In this document: one piece after another, positions 1 through 10,927 of the stretch
Position numbering within the stretch: the first letter of the stretch is position 1
How the letters are laid out: each line of letters begins with the position of its first letter
NCBI RefSeq assembly: GCF_905171765.1
Contig: NC_053391.1
Span: forward strand, 686,831,257-686,895,256
DNA from: Bufo bufo
Taxonomy: Eukaryota > Chordata > Amphibia > Anura > Bufonidae
Length of the DNA: 64,000 bases
Reading direction: 5' to 3'
Notes under the pieces: generated by a model
What the model was told of the DNA's origin: nothing
The model's input: only the letters and a program-made list of their open reading frames with translations
The model's database searches: none
Made by a program: the position numbers and the translations under genes

Positions 1-680
1 TGGGGGCATTATGGCATCTGGTGGCACTAAGGGGGCATTTTTTTACTGGCACATTAGGGTAGGCACTATAGGGGAGAGCGGCACTATGGGGGAGAGGAGC
101 ACTATTGGTGCATATGGTGGCACTTAGAAGGGGCATTTTTTACTGGCATATTATGGGGGACACTATGGGGAAGGGGGAGAGGAGCACTATGAGGGCATTT
201 ACTGGGGCACTATATAGGGGTATTTTATACTGGCATACATTATGGGGACATTAGCTCAACAGCGGGCACTAAGCGGGGGTATTTCATGTACTGTCATATT
301 GTAGGGAGAATTATTAGTACTAGGAGGTATTATGCGGAGCTTTGCTAATACTGGGGGGCTATGAGGAACATGATTACTAGTATGGGCACTATAGGGGCAT
401 TATTACTACTAAGTGTGCTCTGGCAGAGAATTATTTCTATTTTGGGGAGCCCTGTTACTTTGGGGGGCACCCTGCCACAGTATCAGCTTAGCACAATAAT
501 TTTTGGGGGACATTATCTTTATACTATTAGTGTCTGGGCGCAGTTATTTTTTTAGAGCACTGTGTGCCAATAATTGTTGAAGGGGGCACTATCTGTGTGG
601 TAGTAGTATTTCCAGGGGGACCGTTTCTGCAGTATAGTATTGGGGGCACAGCGGGCACAGTATTGGGGGTGGCAGAAAAG
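1..680. repeat. Degenerate G-rich minisatellite
   Basis: Loosely repeated blocks built on GGGGGCACTAT and GGGGCATTTTTTACTGGCA recur about every 20-60 bases, with much length and sequence variation. The array is already under way at base 1, so its left end lies outside the window. The core word GGGGGCACT also occurs in the regular 26-bp array at 50165-52795, so the two may be related (inference). Short open frames here (for example 361-555) are low-complexity and resemble no protein I know. Confidence 0.75.
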
Positions 681-1668
681 GGTGTTCAGAAGATGTGAAG
701 ATGATGGAAATGTGGAAAACTAATGTCTGTTTGTTAATCTCTGCAGAGATGGGAGATGGCTGAAAAATCATCATGGCGGTCTGGTCTGAATGGAGAAGAT
801 AAAGAAAGAGAACGTCTACAACAAAGGTGACATCACTGGATGTAAGAGGTATGGGGCGCTATGTAGGAGAGGAGATGCCATTTGCAGAAGGAGGATTCAG
901 AGCTGGGTGAGGACGGCCAAAGGGGGCAGCAGGCCACGGGCGGGTGGCAGATGGTGGGGGGAACCACAGGCCTTGAGCAGGATCTGGGGAAGGAGAAGAG
1001 CGGAGGAGCTTCCTGGCTGTAGCCGGCTGTCTATTGTATAATGTGAAGCAGGCAGTGCAGCCAGGACAGGTCCTCCTCTCTCCGTATGATGTGTAGAGAC
1101 AGGCCTCAACTATAGAATGTCAGCTGTACAGTGTTTGTTGGGAGTGGCCTATTATATGTAGGAGAGGATTTTAATAATGGGCGGGGCTTCGCGCGCCGCA
1201 TTGTTATTTTCCTGCACGGCTTTTAGAATCGCCAAGTAAAAGAATCAGCGCAACACACTACACCCCTTCCCTGCATTTTTAAATATAAAGGGGGCTTTGA
1301 AAAATTTAATTAGCACAGCGCACTACACATGCCACATTTTTTTGCCTTTCGGACCCCCCTAGACAAAATTCCTGGGTGCTCCCCTGATAACAGGTAAGGT
1401 GAAGCAGTTTAGTTGTGCCCGCCAGTAGGTAAATTACTGCACTTTCCTCCTTCATCCATCAGAGGGCGCCGTGCTGTGCAGCACAAGGGTCTCAGCCTTC
1501 GGGCTGGGTGTATGTACATTTATTGTATGTTCTCAGCATGTGTGGTTGTGTTTATTGCCACATTTAAGTAAAATTCTGTTTTGGCAAAAGCTGGTGTTGG
1601 GGTTGCTTTTCTTGTTTATGACTTCACTGTATCCTGGGGAGCCCACCCTGGTACACGGCTTACACCTA
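681..1668. other. Stretch without a recognised gene
   Basis: About 1 kb of mixed sequence. Short open frames at 790-1041 (plus) and 897-1109 (minus) overlap each other and show no domain or splice context. A GC-rich patch lies near 1180-1210 and an AT-rich one near 1280-1310. I see no repeat, RNA gene or mobile element that I can name. Confidence 0.5.
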
Positions 1669-4600
1669 CACCATATGTGACAGATCCTACAATGTCCTGC
1701 CTGCATCCTTCACCATATGTGACCCATCCTACAATGTCCTGCCTGCATCCTTCACCATATGTGACAGATCCTACAATGCCCTGCCTGCATCCTCCACCAT
1801 ATGTGACAGATCCTACAATGCCCTGCCTGCATCCTCCACCATATGTGACAGATCCTACAATGTACTGCATGCATCCTCCACCATATGTGACCCATCCTAC
1901 AATGTCCTGCCGGCATGCTTTGCCATATGTGACCCATCCTACAATGTCCTGCCTGCATCCTACAATGTCCTGCACTCATCCTTCACCATATGTGACAGAT
2001 CCTACAATGTCCTGCCGGCATCCTCCACCATATGTGACAGATCCTATTATGTCCTGCCTGCATCCTCAACCATATATGACCCATCCTACAATGCCCTGCC
2101 GGCATCCTCCACCATATGTGACAGATCCTACAATGTCCTGCCTGCATCCTCCACCATATGTGACCCATCCTACAATGTCCTGCCGGCATGCTTTGCCATA
2201 TGTGACCCATCCTACAATGTCCTGCACTCATCCTTCACCATATGTGACAGATCCTACAATGTCCTGCCGGCATCCTTCACCATATGTGACAGATCCTACA
2301 ATGTCCTGCCGGCATGCTTTGCCATATGTGACCCATCCTACAATGTCCTGCCTGCATCCTCCACCATATGTGACAGATCCTACAATGTCCTGCCTGCATC
2401 CTACAATGTCCTGCCTGCATCCTACAATGTCCTGCACTCATCCTTCACCATATGTGACAGATTCTACAATGTCCTGCCTGCATCCACCACCATATGTGAC
2501 CCATCCTACAATGTCCTACATGCATCCGCCACCATATGTGACACATCCTACAATGTCCTGCCTGCATCCTCCACCATATGTGACAGATCCTACAATGTCC
2601 TGCCTGCATCCTCCACCATATGTGACAGATCCTACAATGTCCTGCCTGCATCCTCCACCATATGTGACAGATCCTACAATGTCCTGCCTGCATCCTCCAC
2701 CATATGTGACAGATCCTACAATGTCCTGCCTGCATCCGCCACCATATGTGACAGATCCTACAATGTCCTGCCTGCATCCTCCACCATATGTGACCCATCC
2801 TACAATGTCCTGCCTGCATCCTCCACCATATGTGACAGATCCTACAATGTCCTGCCTGCATCCTCCACCATATGTGACCCATCCTACAATGTCCTGCCTG
2901 CATCCTCCACCATATGTGACAGATCCTACAATGTCCTGCCTGCATCCTCCACCATATGTGACCCATCCTACAATGTCCTGCATGCATCCTCCACCATATG
3001 TGACAGATCCTACAATGTCCTGCATGCATCCTCCACCATATGTGACAGATTCTACAATGTCCTGCCTGCATCCTCCACCATATGTGACAGATCCTACAAT
3101 GTCCTGCCTGCATCCTACAATGTCCTGCACTCATTCTTTACCATATGTGACACATCCTACAATGTCCTGCCTGCATCCTCCACCATATGTGACAGATCCT
3201 ACAATGCCCTGCCTGCATCCTTCACCATATGTGACCCATCCTACAATGTCCTGCCTGCATCCTTCACCATATGTGACCCATCCTACAATGTCCTGCCTGC
3301 ATCCTTCACCATATGTGACCCATCCTACAATGTCCTGCCTGCATCCTTCACCATATGTGACAGATCCTACAATGCCCTGCCTGCATCCTCCACCATATGT
3401 GACAGATCCTACAATGCCCTGCCTGCATCCTCCACCATATGTAACAGATCCTACAATGTCCTGCCTGCATCCTCCACCATATGTGACCCATCCTACAATG
3501 TCCTGCCGGCATGCTTTGCCATATGTGACCCATCCTACAATGTCCTGCCTGCATCCTACAATGTCCTGCACTCATCCTTCACCATATGTGACAGATCCTA
3601 CAATGTCCTGCCGACATCCTCCACCATATGTGACAGATCCTATTATGTCCTGCCTGCATCCTCAACCATATATGACCCATCCTACAATGCCCTGCCGGCA
3701 TCCTCCACCATATGTGACAGATCCTACAATGTCCTGCCGGCATCCTCCACCATATATGACCCATCCTACAGTGTCCTGCCTGCATCCTCCACCATATGTG
3801 ACAGATCCTACAATGTCCTGCCTGCATCCTCCACCATATGTGACCCATCCTACAATGTCCTGCCGGCATGCTTTGCCATATGTGACCCATCCTACAATGT
3901 CATGCCTGCATCCTACAATGTCCTGCACTCATCCTTCACCATATGTGACAGATCCTACAATGTCCTGCTTGCATCCTCCACCATATGTGACAGATCCTAC
4001 AATGTCCTGCCGGCATCCTTCACCATATGTTATTGCTCCTACAATGCTCTGCACGCATCCTCCACCATATGTGACAGATCCTACAATGTCCTCCTGCCGG
4101 CATCCTACAATGTCCTGCACTCATCCTTCACCATATGTGACAGATTCTACAATGTCCTGCCGGCATCCTACAATGTCCTGCACTCATCCTTCACCATATG
4201 TGACAGATCCTACAATGTCCTGCCGGCATCCTCCACCATATGTGACAGATCCTACAATGTCCTCCTGCCGGCATCCTACAATGTCCTGCACTCATCCTTC
4301 ACCATATGTGACAGATCCTACAATGTCCTGCCGGCATCCTCCACCATATGTGACAGATCCTACAATGTCCTCCTGCCGGCATCCTACAATGTCCTGCACT
4401 CATCCTTCACCATATGTGACAGATCCTACAATGTCCTGCCTGCATCCTACAATGTCCTGCACTCATCCTTCACCATATGTGACAGATCCTACAATGTCCT
4501 GCCGGCATCCTCCACCATATGTGACAGATCCTACAATGTCCTCCTGCCGGCATCCTACAATGTCCTGCACTCATCCTCCACCATATGTGACAGATCCTAC

Positions 4601-4810
4601 AATGTCTTGCCCGCATCCTCCACCATATGTGACAGATCCTACAATGTCCTGCACTCATCCTCCACCATATGTGACAGATCCTACAATCTCCTGTCCGCTT
4701 CCTTCACCATATGTGACAGATCCTACAATGTCCTCCTGCCGGCATCCTCCACCATATGTTATTGCTCCTACAATGTCCTCCTGCCGGCATCCTCCACCAT
4801 ATGTGACAGC
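1669..4810. repeat. 42-bp minisatellite, about 75 units
   Basis: Tandem units of 42 bases, each with CCATATGTGACAGATCCTAC followed by AATGTCCTGCCTGCATCCTC or a close variant. Frequent substitutions are AGATCC/CCATCC, CTGCATCC/CGGCATCC and CACTCATCC. Two length variants are visible: a half unit of 21 bases, and units with an extra CTC (TGTCCTCCTGCC). The unit is 14 codons long and lacks stops in several frames, so long open frames occur on both strands. The longest, 1581-4856 plus, would give a 14-residue Pro/Thr/Cys/His-rich repeat, but it opens at a TTG. Its first in-frame ATG is at 1692, already inside the array. I regard it as non-coding. Confidence 0.95.
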
Positions 4811-5038
4811 CAGTCTGGTGGGATTACCTTTCCCTGGAGTAAAAGGTTCAGTGTAGACTGCTTGTTACACAAAGTGAAGACTCACAAGCCAGAAAAACCT
4901 TTAGACTGACCTCCTCGCCAGTTTTATCTACAGGTTGTGTATCATGGAAAGCAAAATCATGAATACTTGTCCAGATGCTGACAACACAACATTAATCCCT
5001 GACCACCTGGACGAGGCTGAGCTAATCTCAGTTTAGGA

Positions 5039-5196
5039 CAGGGATCAGCAACCTTCGGCACTCCGGCTGCTGTGAAACTACAATTCCCAGCATGCTTCAT
5101 TCATTTTTATGGAGGTTTGGAGAAGAGCACAGTAAATATGCATGCTGGGAGTTGTAGTTGCACAACAGCTGGAGTGCTGCAGGTGGCCTACCCCTG
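5039..5196. mobile_element. hAT-type MITE, 158 bp
   Basis: The ends are inverted repeats: the left begins CAGGGATCAGCAACC and the right ends in the complement of CAGGGGTAGGCCACC. Inner arms share ACTACAATTCCCAGCATGC with its near-complement. The flanking octamers GTTTAGGA (5031-5038) and ATCTAGGA (5197-5204) agree at 6 of 8 positions, which fits a decayed 8-bp hAT target duplication. It has no coding capacity. Confidence 0.8.
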
Positions 5197-5204
5197 ATCT
5201 AGGA

Positions 5205-6034
5205 GAACAAAGCCACCCGCCGTACATGAAGCTTCCGTACACAGGGAATCCGGTGTCCTCCCAGAGATTATGGCTTGTCTCCAGTCTGAGAGAAGAAGAG
5301 ACCAGCACAGCCTGGTGATAGAGCGCACTGGGCTAGGAGACCTCATCAAGACTCGAGCTACAGGTCTAAGATTTAACCCTTATTATACTGCTCTCCTCAG
5401 CATATACTAGGAACCAGGAAGACATATGGACACCATCAACGTTTTGTCCATGTTAACTTACTACAAAATCACAGGCAGCCAACATTTTTTAAGGACAAAT
5501 AAAAAAAAACCATAATGAATGCTAAAGATTATAAGTGATGCATGTCTGTAGCTCAATATACAGATAAGAACCATTACCATCATTGACTGTGAGCTGTAAA
5601 ATGATGAAAATTACCTATAAAATAGTCTAGTCTAGAACCACCAGCCTCAAAAAAAATCACGGACACATCTATTTTTTTCACGGATATAGGAAAAAAGTTG
5701 CTTAATTTAATGGATTGTCCAGAAATTTCTGGACAGTTGGCAACCCTGCTCCGGGATATGAGTGAGAATTCAGCAGGGTATTCACTGTGGGACTTTTTAC
5801 AATCAATGTGATACATGTAATTCCAAGTATTTATACCATGTGATCAATTTACATAACGATGTGCAATTACATATACAGAGCATAAAAAGGTAAAATACAA
5901 TAAATGAATTATAAATATAATAATATGTGCTTGAGCAGCGTCACAATCACAAAACCCGTGTATAGTATTAACCTCTTCCTGACACAGCCACTTTCCGTTT
6001 TTTCTGTTTTCCTTCTTTGCTTCTCGCCTTCCAT
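5205..6034. other. Stretch without a recognised gene
   Basis: No gene, RNA or named repeat is recognised. A perfect 20-base palindrome TGTCCAGAAATTTCTGGACA lies at 5716-5735 inside a segment (5630-5760) that looks like a repeat fragment. 5860-5940 is AT-rich. Confidence 0.45.
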
Positions 6035-6346
6035 TTAAAGGGGTTGTCTGGGTTCAGAGCTGAACCCTGACATATCCCCATTTTCACCCAGGCAGCCCCC
6101 CTGACTTAAGCATCGGAGTTCATGCTCCGATGCTCTCCTTTGCCCTGCGCTGAATCGCGCAGGACGAATGCTTCCGCCCAGCAGTGAGCCCGCTGACGTC
6201 GCGGGCACTGATGGGCGGGCTTTAGCGCTGCCCTAGCCTGTCACCGGGCTCACTGCCGGACGGAAGCCTCCGCCGGCAGTGTGTTATTGTAAATAAAAGA
6301 GCCCTTGCCCTGGGCTATACATAGCAGGGCAAGTAAGACCCTTTAA
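6035..6346. mobile_element. T2-like palindromic MITE, TTAA ends
   Basis: Bounded by TTAAAGGGG on the left and the complement of TTAAAGGGTC on the right. It contains GC-rich inner inverted repeats around a GACGTC near 6193. TTAAAGG ends with TTAA target sites are the known hallmark of the Xenopus T2 MITE group; assignment to that group is my inference. Confidence 0.6.
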
Positions 6347-6399
6347 TATCCCATACAATGTGGTGGACAGTTGGAAAAAAAAATCTAATGTGGTGACAC

Positions 6400-7440
6400 T
6401 GTAAACGTAGGCACTCTATGGAGGTCTCTACTGTAAGAGCGATCCTAGTATGGAGGTCTCTACTGTAAGAGTAGTCACACTATGGAGGCCTCTACTGTAA
6501 GAGCAGTCACACTATGGAGGTCTCTACTGTAAGAGTGGTCCTAGTATGGAGGTATCTACTGTAAGAGCAGTCACAATATGGAGGTCTCTACTGTAAGATC
6601 AGTCACATTATGGAGGTCTCTACTGTAAGAGCGGTCCTAGTATGGAGGTTTCTATTGTAAGACCAGTCACACTGTGGAGGACTCTACTGTAAGAGCAGTC
6701 ACACTATGGAGGTCTCTACTGTAAGAGCAGTCACACTATCGAGGTCTCTACTGTAAGAGCAGTCACACTATGGAGGTCTCTACTGTAAGAGCAGTCACAC
6801 TATCGAGGTCTCTCCTGTAAGAGCAGTCACACTATGGAGGTCTCTACTGTAAGAGCGGTCACACTATGGAGGTCTCTACTGTAAGAGCGGTCACACTATA
6901 GAGGTCTCTACTGTAAGAGCGGTCACACTATAGAGGTCTCTACTGTAAGAGCGGTCACACTATAGAGGTCTCTACTGTAAGAGCGGTCACACTATGGAGG
7001 TCTCTACTGTAAGAGCAGTCACACTATCGAGGTCTCTACTGTAAGAGCAGTCACACTATGGAGGTATCTACTGTAAGAGTGGTCCTAGTATGGAGGTCTC
7101 TACTGTAAGAGCAGTCACATTATGGAGGTCTCTACTGTAAGAGCAATCACATTATGGAGGTCTCTACTGTAAGAGCAGTCACACTATGGAGATCTCTACT
7201 GTAAGAGCGGTCCTAGTATGAAGGTCTCTACTGTAGGAGCAGTCACAGTATGGAGATCTCTACTGTAAGAGCGGTCCTAGTATGGAGGTTTATACTGTAA
7301 GAGCAGTCACACTGTGAAGGACTCTACTGTAAGAGCGGTCACACTATGGAAATCTCTACTGTAAGAGCAGTCACACTATGGAAATCTCTACTGTAAGAGT
7401 GGTCACACTATGGATGTCATTACTGTAGGGGTCACACTAT
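6400..7440. repeat. 32-bp minisatellite, about 32 units
   Basis: Tandem units of 32 bases with core TATGGAGGTCTCTACTGTAA followed by GAGCAGTCACAC. Common variants are GAGCGGTCCTAG and TATCGAGG. Spacing between successive TATGG words (6481, 6513) confirms the period. Units decay at both edges. The array starts about 440 bases beyond the 3' end of the receptor gene. Confidence 0.95.
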
Positions 7441-7737
7441 GGAGGTAAAGTGTTTTGGCTCCTGCTTGCTGTGTTACCTTGGATTTTTGCTGTAGGTAGG
7501 TGCCACCAAGGAGCTTCACTTTTTGTTCTTCAGAGATCAACACTCCCCTCATATGAACATGTAGACCAATGTTTCATGGCTGAGCTGTTTCTGCTTCTGG
7601 CCATTTCTTCTTGTCATTGCAGCACATACATGACCTGAGCCCATTAAATAGGGCAAGTATTTGGTGGCCATCAGAAGTAGTATCTGAGGAAAAATTCATC
7701 AGTCATTGAGCTCTCCAGTATGACCACCTCCGCTATC

Positions 7738-7743
7738 TTTATT
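7738..7743 (-). promoter_or_regulatory. Candidate poly(A) signal of the receptor gene
   Basis: TTTATT on the plus strand reads AATAAA on the minus strand, about 140 bases past the receptor stop codon. Position and orientation suit the receptor transcript. Use is not shown. Confidence 0.4.
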
Positions 7744-7879
7744 GATGGAGATATCTTGATATTATGACCCTGCTATCAATGGGAGTGACTCCTAATGACC
7801 TCGTTGCCAAAAACAACACCCATTTATGTGAGAAGTGGAGAAGGGTACTTATTTATGCAGTCCTTAATTGGGATAATTA

Positions 7880-8827
7880 TTATTTTTCAAAACCTTGTTG
7901 TGGACGACAGACACAAGATATTGTGCAATATTTTCTTATATGTTTTCGGAAATCTTCTTCTCTTACTCCATAGATGACCGGACTGAGGAATCTGGGCACA
8001 CATGTGAACAAAACGTAGTTTGAAATGATTAAGTAAAACATGTAATTGTTCACATAGGTCTCGGTTACGGTCGAGATTAAGGAGGCTGTACACAACATGA
8101 GTTGGAAGGCATGGAGCATCACAGTTTTCCCAGCTTTAATGGCTGAAGAACGACCAGAACCGACCCTCCTAGCAACCAGCATGACATTAATGTAGGTAAA
8201 TACAATGATCAAGGCCACCATGGTGAAGCTAAGAATATTGTTGAAGGCCCTGACCACATTTTGTATGGGGCTTATTATCTTTATAGCACCACACAACTCA
8301 TAAAGGGAATATGAGTTTCTTTCTGCAAAGTAGATCACAGTAATGAAGTTTATACTACTTAGAGACAGCCCTACGGCCCAGATCACAGCAATTGCATATT
8401 TAGTTCTCCTTGGTGTACAAAACTGTACATGTCTCAGTGGGAAACATATGGCTATGTAAAGTTCTAGAGACATGACGGCCAAGTTGTATGGGGTCACTAG
8501 AAAGAAAGTGCCGAAGAAGCTTTGAATGATGAAACAGACTATTATGGGGAAATAAATAGAATTCATGTAAGACACTACAATGAAATTTGTTGAGATCATA
8601 AACAACGTGTCATTGATGAGCATGTTGACAAAAAGGACGTATCGAGGGTTCTCCTGCATGTGAGGAGTGGTGAAGAAGACCTTCAGCATAATGGCGATGA
8701 AGTAGGAGAAGAAGGTGAAACACAAAAGAGATGTAATCAGAAAAACAGTTCTGGTGACATCATCAACTCCGTTGGTGTAAGAGAACATCATGGTAACATT
8801 CCCAGGATCAGATGTGGAATTCAACAT
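7880..8827 (-). CDS. Olfactory receptor, odorant receptor 131-2-like
   Basis: A 315-residue seven-helix G-protein-coupled receptor in one exon, expected at the olfactory neuron surface to bind odorants and signal through a G protein. The start is the ATG at 8827; the frame stays open 7 codons further, but from a TTG. Two N-glycosylation sites (NST at 3, NVT at 10) lie before helix 1 (about 29-52). Family features: LFVNMLINDT (about 65-74), C98 and C179 for the extracellular disulfide, AICFPLRH after helix 3, KAGKTVMLHAFQL (about 231-243) and PVIYGVREEDF near the end of helix 7. The frame is complete. Oddity: residues 122-124 read E-L-Y where receptors of this class have E/D-R-Y, so the conserved arginine is leucine. 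The family is known from fish and amphibians and usually occurs in clusters; no second copy lies in this window. Confidence 0.93.
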   Translation of the reverse strand: MLNSTSDPGNVTMMFSYTNGVDDVTRTVFLITSLLCFTFFSYFIAIMLKVFFTTPHMQENPRYVLFVNMLINDTLFMISTNFIVVSYMNSIYFPIIVCFIIQSFFGTFFLVTPYNLAVMSLELYIAICFPLRHVQFCTPRRTKYAIAVIWAVGLSLSSINFITVIYFAERNSYSLYELCGAIKIISPIQNVVRAFNNILSFTMVALIIVFTYINVMLVARRVGSGRSSAIKAGKTVMLHAFQLMLCTASLISTVTETYVNNYMFYLIISNYVLFTCVPRFLSPVIYGVREEDFRKHIRKYCTISCVCRPQQGFEK

Positions 8828-8829
8828 TG

Positions 8830-9365
8830 GAAAACTGGATGGTAGCAATTCTTCTAGGAGATCTCACACAAGAACGTGACAGTGTTGAGCTCGTCAGATG
8901 TCTAGAAAAATAATATATATATATATATATATATATATGCATTATAACTTACAGACTTCTTTTCTGCTGCACATACTAGAATGAGTATCTACCTATCAGA
9001 CTTACCTCTATCCATAACATGTCCATGTTCCTTGGGATGTCTCGCAGTTCCTGTATACAGATGAAGCATTTTAATTTCAATAAGAGTTCATTTACTGCCA
9101 TGGATCATCATAAGGTGTTGTACATTACATCTTTAGCATCACTGTCTGTGGGTTCTAGAGTTGTCCTCCATATTAAGTCACCTTTTAATGGAGCATGCTC
9201 TGTTGTTGTTTCCCCCCCCCCCCCCCTTCCCTAAGATTCATGTGGAATCCAACTGAAAAAAAAATAAAAATCCATATGTTTTAGTGTGCAATCAGAGTAT
9301 GGCCTCATTGACTTCTATGGGTAGCATATAAACAGTTCCACACAGATCAGAGGTACTGTGTAGCC
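8830..9365. other. Receptor 5' flank with simple repeats
   Basis: Contains a (TA)n tract at about 8912-8937 and a run of 15 C at 9212-9226. No upstream coding exon is recognised. A non-coding 5' exon or promoter for the receptor could lie here, but nothing in the sequence marks one clearly. Confidence 0.5.
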
Positions 9366-9640
9366 TTAAAGGGGTATTCCAGTTATAACAAGTTATCCCC
9401 TATGCGCATGATCGGAAAAGTGCACCATCGCTCCATTCATTTCTATGGGAGCACCGAACAAAGCCGAGTACAGCATAGAAATTAATGGAGCTACGACATG
9501 ATTTTCCAACCAGCTGCTCCATCCATTTCAGGGGGCTCCACAGGGTAGGGGGCCTTCGTTCTCGTGATCGGTGGGGGTCCCTGCGGTAGGACCCCTTCAG
9601 CCTGATAGTTATGGATAGAGGATAACTTGTTATAACCTGA
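9366..9640. mobile_element. T2-like MITE, right end eroded
   Basis: Begins TTAAAGGGGTATTCCAGTTA. Inner arms pair TATAACAAGTTATCCCCTAT with GGATAACTTGTTATAACC near 9612-9640. The expected right-hand CCTTTAA is not seen, so the boundary is approximate. Confidence 0.55.
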
Positions 9641-10927
9641 TTGCTATGAGTACATCACATGCACCCCTAAAAAAAATGCGCAGTCACTAGGAATAGGTGG
9701 ATGACTCACGTCCACCAGAATAGACTATCACAAAACAGCTTATCATTCACTTATAGAGATGTTCCTAAGTAATGAGCCCGTCCCTATGACACCCATATGA
9801 CCTAATATAAAACTTGGTGTAGACCCAGGCATACTTTGGCTTTTTTGGCATGTCCTATAGTGATGGAGTCCATTTCCAGACATTGATGGAGTCCATCCTC
9901 ATACTGCTAACTCTGGCCATGCCTCTGTCTAGAACGATGGTGTCCAACTTATGACTCTCCAGTGCCATTTCTCTTCGATATGGCAGAAGAGACACAAACA
10001 TGGAAGGGGTCACTAACTTCTGTCACCAATATATTCAGTATCTACCTGCAAGTTAATGGACACTCACAGCGCTATAGCCAGCATTACAGTGTAGACACAC
10101 GGGGGGGTTCGGTTGCTCTTCTCTGAGGCTTCTGCATGGTGCACATATTTATAGTTGTAGAGTGAAGCTCCCAGTAGAGCGTGATATCCCTGGATTCAAG
10201 GAATCAGTGAGCGTAATATCTAATTATAACACTGGAGACATAGAAAGCTATTTCAGCATTTTAGTTTTGAGGCTGTAAATGAGCCTCTGGAGAATCATCT
10301 CAAAGTTCCTTCACAGCCTTGGTTCTGCATGGCTCAAAGGTGTATTTTTAATGTGTATATTATACAATATTTGAGGTCTGATTATGGAGTGGCTGAGATT
10401 GCATACCCTACAGTGTGGCTTATATAAGCGTGGATACTGTGGTTTGGGTGGTGGCCTGATTGGGGTAGTCTTTAGGGCAGTAGGCTGAACCATGTGACTG
10501 ATGGGAAGGGTGGTGTAGTGGGTTCCATGGAATAGTATGTATACTTACCCATATCCAAGTTGTCAAATTTGGACTATTTATGCCCAACCAAAGAAACCCC
10601 AACCTGCCCACTTTGGGTAAGGTTTCCATATCTCCAGCCCGTTTTACTGTTTGGTCCACAGGATTGTCCTGACAAAACCATGACTGTTGGCATGTATGAG
10701 CCCAGAGAATTCAGACCATCTGACTGGCAGAGGAAATCCTAAGATAGACCTTAGTCCTGGTTGGTAGGTTTATGTTGGTGGGACATGGTTTGGGATGACA
10801 GAGCCCTTGAAAGCAATCGTAGCGGCTTCAGAGAACACCATCAACCACTCTAAAGCCTATATTAGACAGAACAAATATTGAACGAGCCTCACGAGATGTA
10901 ATAAGTATTAAATGGCGAGCAAGGAAG
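9641..10927. other. Stretch without a recognised gene
   Basis: About 1.3 kb with only short open frames and no domain, RNA or repeat that I can name. The direct repeat GATGGAGTCCAT occurs twice near 9862 and 9884. CR1 similarity begins at its right edge. Confidence 0.45.

Noticed and set aside
1581..4856. 1091-codon open frame with a 14-residue Pro/Thr/Cys/His repeat
   Set aside because: It opens at TTG with no ATG before the array, and antisense frames over the same units are open as well. The 42-bp unit simply lacks stops.
5716..5735. Perfect 20-base palindrome containing a heat-shock-type GAA..TTC word
   Set aside because: A single short palindrome inside apparent repeat DNA with no gene nearby to regulate.
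8846..8848. Upstream start for the olfactory receptor, 7 codons earlier
   Set aside because: The codon is TTG; the first ATG is at 8827, followed by a normal N-glycosylated N-terminus.
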